Below are positions 6,295 through 8,480 of a stretch of DNA of 8,480 nucleotides, in pieces. The stretch is taken from positions 1 through 8,480 of the forward strand of contig CAMLPZ010000183.1 of NCBI GenBank assembly GCA_946482045.1. The letters run 5' to 3'. The notes below the pieces were generated by a model. It was given only the letters and a program-made list of their open reading frames with translations. It had not been told where the DNA came from and ran no database searches. Source of the DNA: an uncultured Asticcacaulis sp. Its GTDB lineage: Bacteria; Pseudomonadota; Alphaproteobacteria; Caulobacterales; Caulobacteraceae. Made by a program: the position numbers and the translations under genes. The first letter of the stretch is position 1; each line of letters opens with the position of its first letter.

Positions 6295-6878
6295 GCGTTG
6301 GCGAGCCTCCGGCTGCCCGGGTCCTCGACCGGAATGGCGGCCAGTTCCGGCGGCAGGTTGTCGGCCGGATAGGCCGGCACTTCCAGGCTGGCGAGCGCGA
6401 TCAGCGGCACGCCGACATCCGCCTTGCCGCCGGAACGGTCGACAATGCAGGCCGCGGCCACCACGTCGCCGCCGGCCGCCTTGATGGCTTCGATGCATTC
6501 GCGCGACGACAGGCCGGTGGTGACGATGTCCTCGACCATCACGACACGGGCGCCGGGCTCGACATGGAAGCCGCGGCGGAACTTGAACTGGCCGCCTTCA
6601 CGCTCGACATAGATCGACGGCACCTTCAGGTGGCGCGCGGTCTCATAGCCCGGGATGATGCCGCCGACGGCCGGCGAGACGGCGACATCGACCGCGCCCA
6701 CCTGCGCCGTGATCTTCTCCGCCAGCGCCTTGCACAGGCGCTCACAGCGCGCCGTGTCCATGAAGACCAGGTTCTTTTGCAGGAACATTGGCGAATGCAA
6801 CCCGCTCGACAGCACGAAATGGCCGATGCGCAGGGCATTGGCGGCGCGGAATTCGTTGAGAACATCGTCGTTGGTCAT
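6291..6878 (-). CDS. pyrE: Orotate phosphoribosyltransferase
   Basis: PyrE joins orotate to PRPP to give orotidine 5'-monophosphate, the fifth step of de novo pyrimidine synthesis. The 195-residue product is a type I phosphoribosyltransferase. [14 protein letters not shown] lies near the N-terminus (about 21-34). The flexible-loop region [13 protein letters not shown] lies in mid-protein, and the PRPP-binding signature [11 protein letters not shown] is at about 111-121. Three in-frame ATGs are close together at 6887, 6884 and 6878. The last is chosen because AGGA (6890-6887) lies eight bases before it, whereas that AGGA runs directly into the ATG at 6887. The stop overlaps the pdxJ start. The 75 bases between this start and the rel/spoT stop hold two interlocked 7-bp inverted repeats. 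Identification is firm; the exact start is likely but not proven. Confidence 0.95.
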   Translation of the reverse strand: MTNDDVLNEFRAANALRIGHFVLSSGLHSPMFLQKNLVFMDTARCERLCKALAEKITAQVGAVDVAVSPAVGGIIPGYETARHLKVPSIYVEREGGQFKFRRGFHVEPGARVVMVEDIVTTGLSSRECIEAIKAAGGDVVAAACIVDRSGGKADVGVPLIALASLEVPAYPADNLPPELAAIPVEDPGSRRLANA

Positions 6879-6886
6879 AGGCATCA

Positions 6887-6890
6887 TCCT
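6887..6890 (-). promoter_or_regulatory. Ribosome binding site deciding the pyrE start
   Basis: AGGA on the minus strand, eight bases before the ATG at 6878. The two earlier ATGs (6887, 6884) start within or one base after it and so cannot use it. Confidence 0.55.
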
Positions 6891-6910
6891 GTTCGGTCCA
6901 GAACTGATGC

Positions 6911-6951
6911 CTTTAGCGCAGCGCCGTCACAAGCTAAAGAGCCCGTGACGG
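6911..6951 (-). promoter_or_regulatory. Interlocked inverted repeats in the rel/spoT-pyrE gap
   Basis: Two perfect 7-bp inverted pairs alternate along this stretch. CCGTCAC (6924-6930) pairs with GTGACGG (6945-6951), and CTTTAGC (6911-6917) pairs with GCTAAAG (6933-6939). Because the arms interleave, the RNA could form one stem or the other, or both as a pseudoknot. They begin three bases after the rel/spoT stop and end about 20 bases before the pyrE ribosome binding site. No T-run follows either stem, so this is not a classical terminator. A role in control of pyrE is only an inference. Confidence 0.4.
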
Positions 6952-6953
6952 AT

Positions 6954-8480
6954 TTATCCGCGCACCCGGTCGACACTTTCGATCATCGGTGAGGTCCGAA
7001 GCGCCGCCGAGATATTGGTGATGTGGCGCGCATCCATGACCTCGATATCGAAATCGATCTCGAGATAGTCCATCTGCTTGGGCGCGATATGGATGTCGAC
7101 GATGTTGCCCTTGGCTTCGCCGATCAAAGTGCACGCCTGCCCCAGCACGCCCGGTTTGTTCTGCATGGTCACACGGATACGCGCGACACTTAAGGTGTTC
7201 TTTTCAGCGTTCAGCGTCCAGTGCAGGTCGATCCAGCGGTCCTTTTCGGCCTCGAGCGCCTCCAGGGTCTCGCACTCGATCGAGTGCACGTGGCAGCCAT
7301 CATCCTCGATAATGCCGATAATCCGTTCGCCCGGCACCGGGGAACAACATCTTGAAAACAGCACGCGCTGACTTTCGGCCAAAGCCGAACCGCGCACGAA
7401 GGCCTGGCCGCCCTCACCGTCCCTGATCCGTGTCAGGGTTTCTGTCGACAGGCGCAGCGGCATCTTCAGGCCGGGGAAGACGGCCTCCAGGATCTTGACC
7501 GGCAGGATCTTGCCCCGGCCACACAACTCCAGCAGTTCCTCTTCGCTTTCGACGTTGAAGCGCTCCAGCGCCGGACGCCAGCTGATGTCGTCGATCCGTT
7601 TTTCGACCTGGGCAGCGGCGCGCATCAGGGCCGTGCGCCCCACGAACACAAAATCATCGCGTTCGCGCTGACGGATGTGACGGCGAATCGCCGAACGCGC
7701 CTTGCCCGTCACGGTCAGAGAGAACCAATCCTGGTTGACGCGCGACTCATGACCGGTCAGGATTTCGACCTGATCGCCGTTTTGCAAGACGGTCCGCAGC
7801 GGCCGGTGCTCGCCATTGATCAGACAGCCTATGGCCGTCTCCCCGACTTCGGTGTGGACGGCGAAGGCGAAGTCGAGCGGCATGGCGCCGCGCGGCAGCG
7901 AAATCAGCTTGCCCTTGGGCGAGAAGACGAACACCTGGTCGGTGTACATCTCCATCTTGGCGTGTTCGACCCAGTCTTCCGAATCACCGCCATTCTCGGC
8001 AATCGAGATGATGTTTCGCAGCGAATTCATCGGGTTGCGGCCGCCATCGGCCGTCGCGGCCTCTTCATCGAAGCCGTAAGTCTGGTTCTTGTAGCCCCAG
8101 TGCGCGGCGACGCCCTCTTCGGCGATGCGGTCCATCTCCTCGGTGCGAATCTGCATCTCGATGCGCGTGCCCTTGTGCCCCACCACCGTCGTGTGCAGGG
8201 ACCGGTAGTTGTTGGCCTTCGGCGTCGAGATAAAGTCCTTGAAGCGGTCCTGGACGCACGGCCAGACGCGGTGGAGGATGCCAAGCGCGCGATAACATTC
8301 ATCGACGTCATTCATAACGACGCGGAAAGCGTAGATGTCGGAAAGCTGAGCAAAACCAATCGATTTGCGCTGTAACTTCTTCCAGATCGAATAGGGTGAC
8401 TTTTCTCGGCCCGAAACACGGGCGAAGATACCGCCCTTTTCAAGTTTGGCGGCGATGTCGCGGGCAATGGCGCGAATGGC
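6954..8480 (-). CDS. spoT: Bifunctional (p)ppGpp synthetase/hydrolase Rel/SpoT, C-terminal part (start outside the window)
   Basis: This long RelA/SpoT homologue makes and degrades the alarmone (p)ppGpp. The frame is open to the window edge, giving 508 residues; the N-terminal HD hydrolase domain is not in view. The synthetase domain opens with VSGREKSPYSIWKKLQRK (about 22-39 of the visible part), continues with DIYAFR (48-53) and YRSLHTTV (92-99), and ends with EMQIRTEEMD (108-117). The RFKD at 79-82 matches the RxKD form seen in bifunctional enzymes rather than the ExDD of E. coli RelA. Then come a TGS domain (about 178-243), a linker helix region, a segment with SRCCSPVPGE and HSIEC (about 376-403) corresponding to the zinc-finger/RIS region, and an ACT domain (about 433-507). 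These regulatory domains sense the stalled ribosome in other species. An internal ATG at 8315 is not the start. Caulobacter calls its single long RSH spoT; rel is equally apt. Confidence 0.96.
   Translation of the reverse strand, partial: AIRAIARDIAAKLEKGGIFARVSGREKSPYSIWKKLQRKSIGFAQLSDIYAFRVVMNDVDECYRALGILHRVWPCVQDRFKDFISTPKANNYRSLHTTVVGHKGTRIEMQIRTEEMDRIAEEGVAAHWGYKNQTYGFDEEAATADGGRNPMNSLRNIISIAENGGDSEDWVEHAKMEMYTDQVFVFSPKGKLISLPRGAMPLDFAFAVHTEVGETAIGCLINGEHRPLRTVLQNGDQVEILTGHESRVNQDWFSLTVTGKARSAIRRHIRQRERDDFVFVGRTALMRAAAQVEKRIDDISWRPALERFNVESEEELLELCGRGKILPVKILEAVFPGLKMPLRLSTETLTRIRDGEGGQAFVRGSALAESQRVLFSRCCSPVPGERIIGIIEDDGCHVHSIECETLEALEAEKDRWIDLHWTLNAEKNTLSVARIRVTMQNKPGVLGQACTLIGEAKGNIVDIHIAPKQMDYLEIDFDIEVMDARHITNISAALRTSPMIESVDRVRG

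Noticed and set aside
6295..6498. Upstream extension of the pdxJ frame
   Set aside because: It lies within pyrE, has low-complexity Arg/Gly-rich sequence, and PdxJ homology begins exactly at the ATG at 6294.
7272..7287. 16-bp perfect palindrome GCACTCGATCGAGTGC inside rel/spoT
   Set aside because: It encodes the conserved HSIEC segment, so coding constraint plus chance is sufficient; there is no sign of a regulatory role.
7677..8375. Long plus-strand open frame of 232 codons opposite rel/spoT, and similar ones at 4298-4846, 1437-2003, 5767-6273 and 2916-3386
   Set aside because: All lie antisense to confidently identified genes in GC-rich DNA, have Arg/His-rich compositions typical of the opposite frame, and show no family motifs.
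1..8480. tRNA, rRNA, CRISPR arrays, prophage or defence genes
   Set aside because: None is visible by reading; the window is filled with housekeeping genes on one strand.

Overview
The window is a block of housekeeping genes from an alphaproteobacterium, most likely a Caulobacterales member such as Asticcacaulis or a relative. This rests on the gene order (rel/spoT, pyrE, pdxJ, acpS, lepB, rnc, era, recO), protein wording typical of that order, and G+C that looks to be around 60%. The genus is an inference; no rRNA is present. Every gene reads leftwards (minus strand), so the transcriptional order runs from high to low coordinates.

Region by region in transcription order: 8480-6954 is the C-terminal two thirds of a bifunctional (p)ppGpp synthetase/hydrolase, cut by the window edge. 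A 75-base gap with two interlocked inverted repeats leads to pyrE (6878-6291), pdxJ (6294-5533) and acpS (5536-5138). These three are linked by 4-base ATGA overlaps and so are almost certainly co-translated. A 171-base gap precedes lepB (4966-4085). A 162-base gap rich in small hairpins separates lepB from rnc (3922-3227), whose start codon lies inside a 9-bp stem. era (3230-2277) starts at a TTG overlapping the rnc stop. A 199-bp nested palindromic repeat, resembling a MITE or REP-type element, sits between era and recO (2006-1272). After recO come a small uncharacterised gene (1206-715), a GFA-family zinc protein (644-243) and the first 65 residues of a probable PAS-domain signalling protein (196 to the window start).

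The genes span growth control (ppGpp), pyrimidine and vitamin B6 synthesis, activation of acyl carrier protein, signal-peptide removal, double-stranded RNA processing, ribosome assembly and recombinational repair. The overlaps in pyrE-pdxJ-acpS and rnc-era imply coordinated expression. The gaps before pyrE, lepB, rnc and recO are where separate control could act.

No defence system, prophage, CRISPR array, RNA gene or intact insertion sequence is visible, and I see no convincing undescribed multi-gene system. The points most worth a second look are the palindromic element at 2065-2263, the interlocked repeats before pyrE, the sequestered rnc start codon and the uncharacterised gene after recO.
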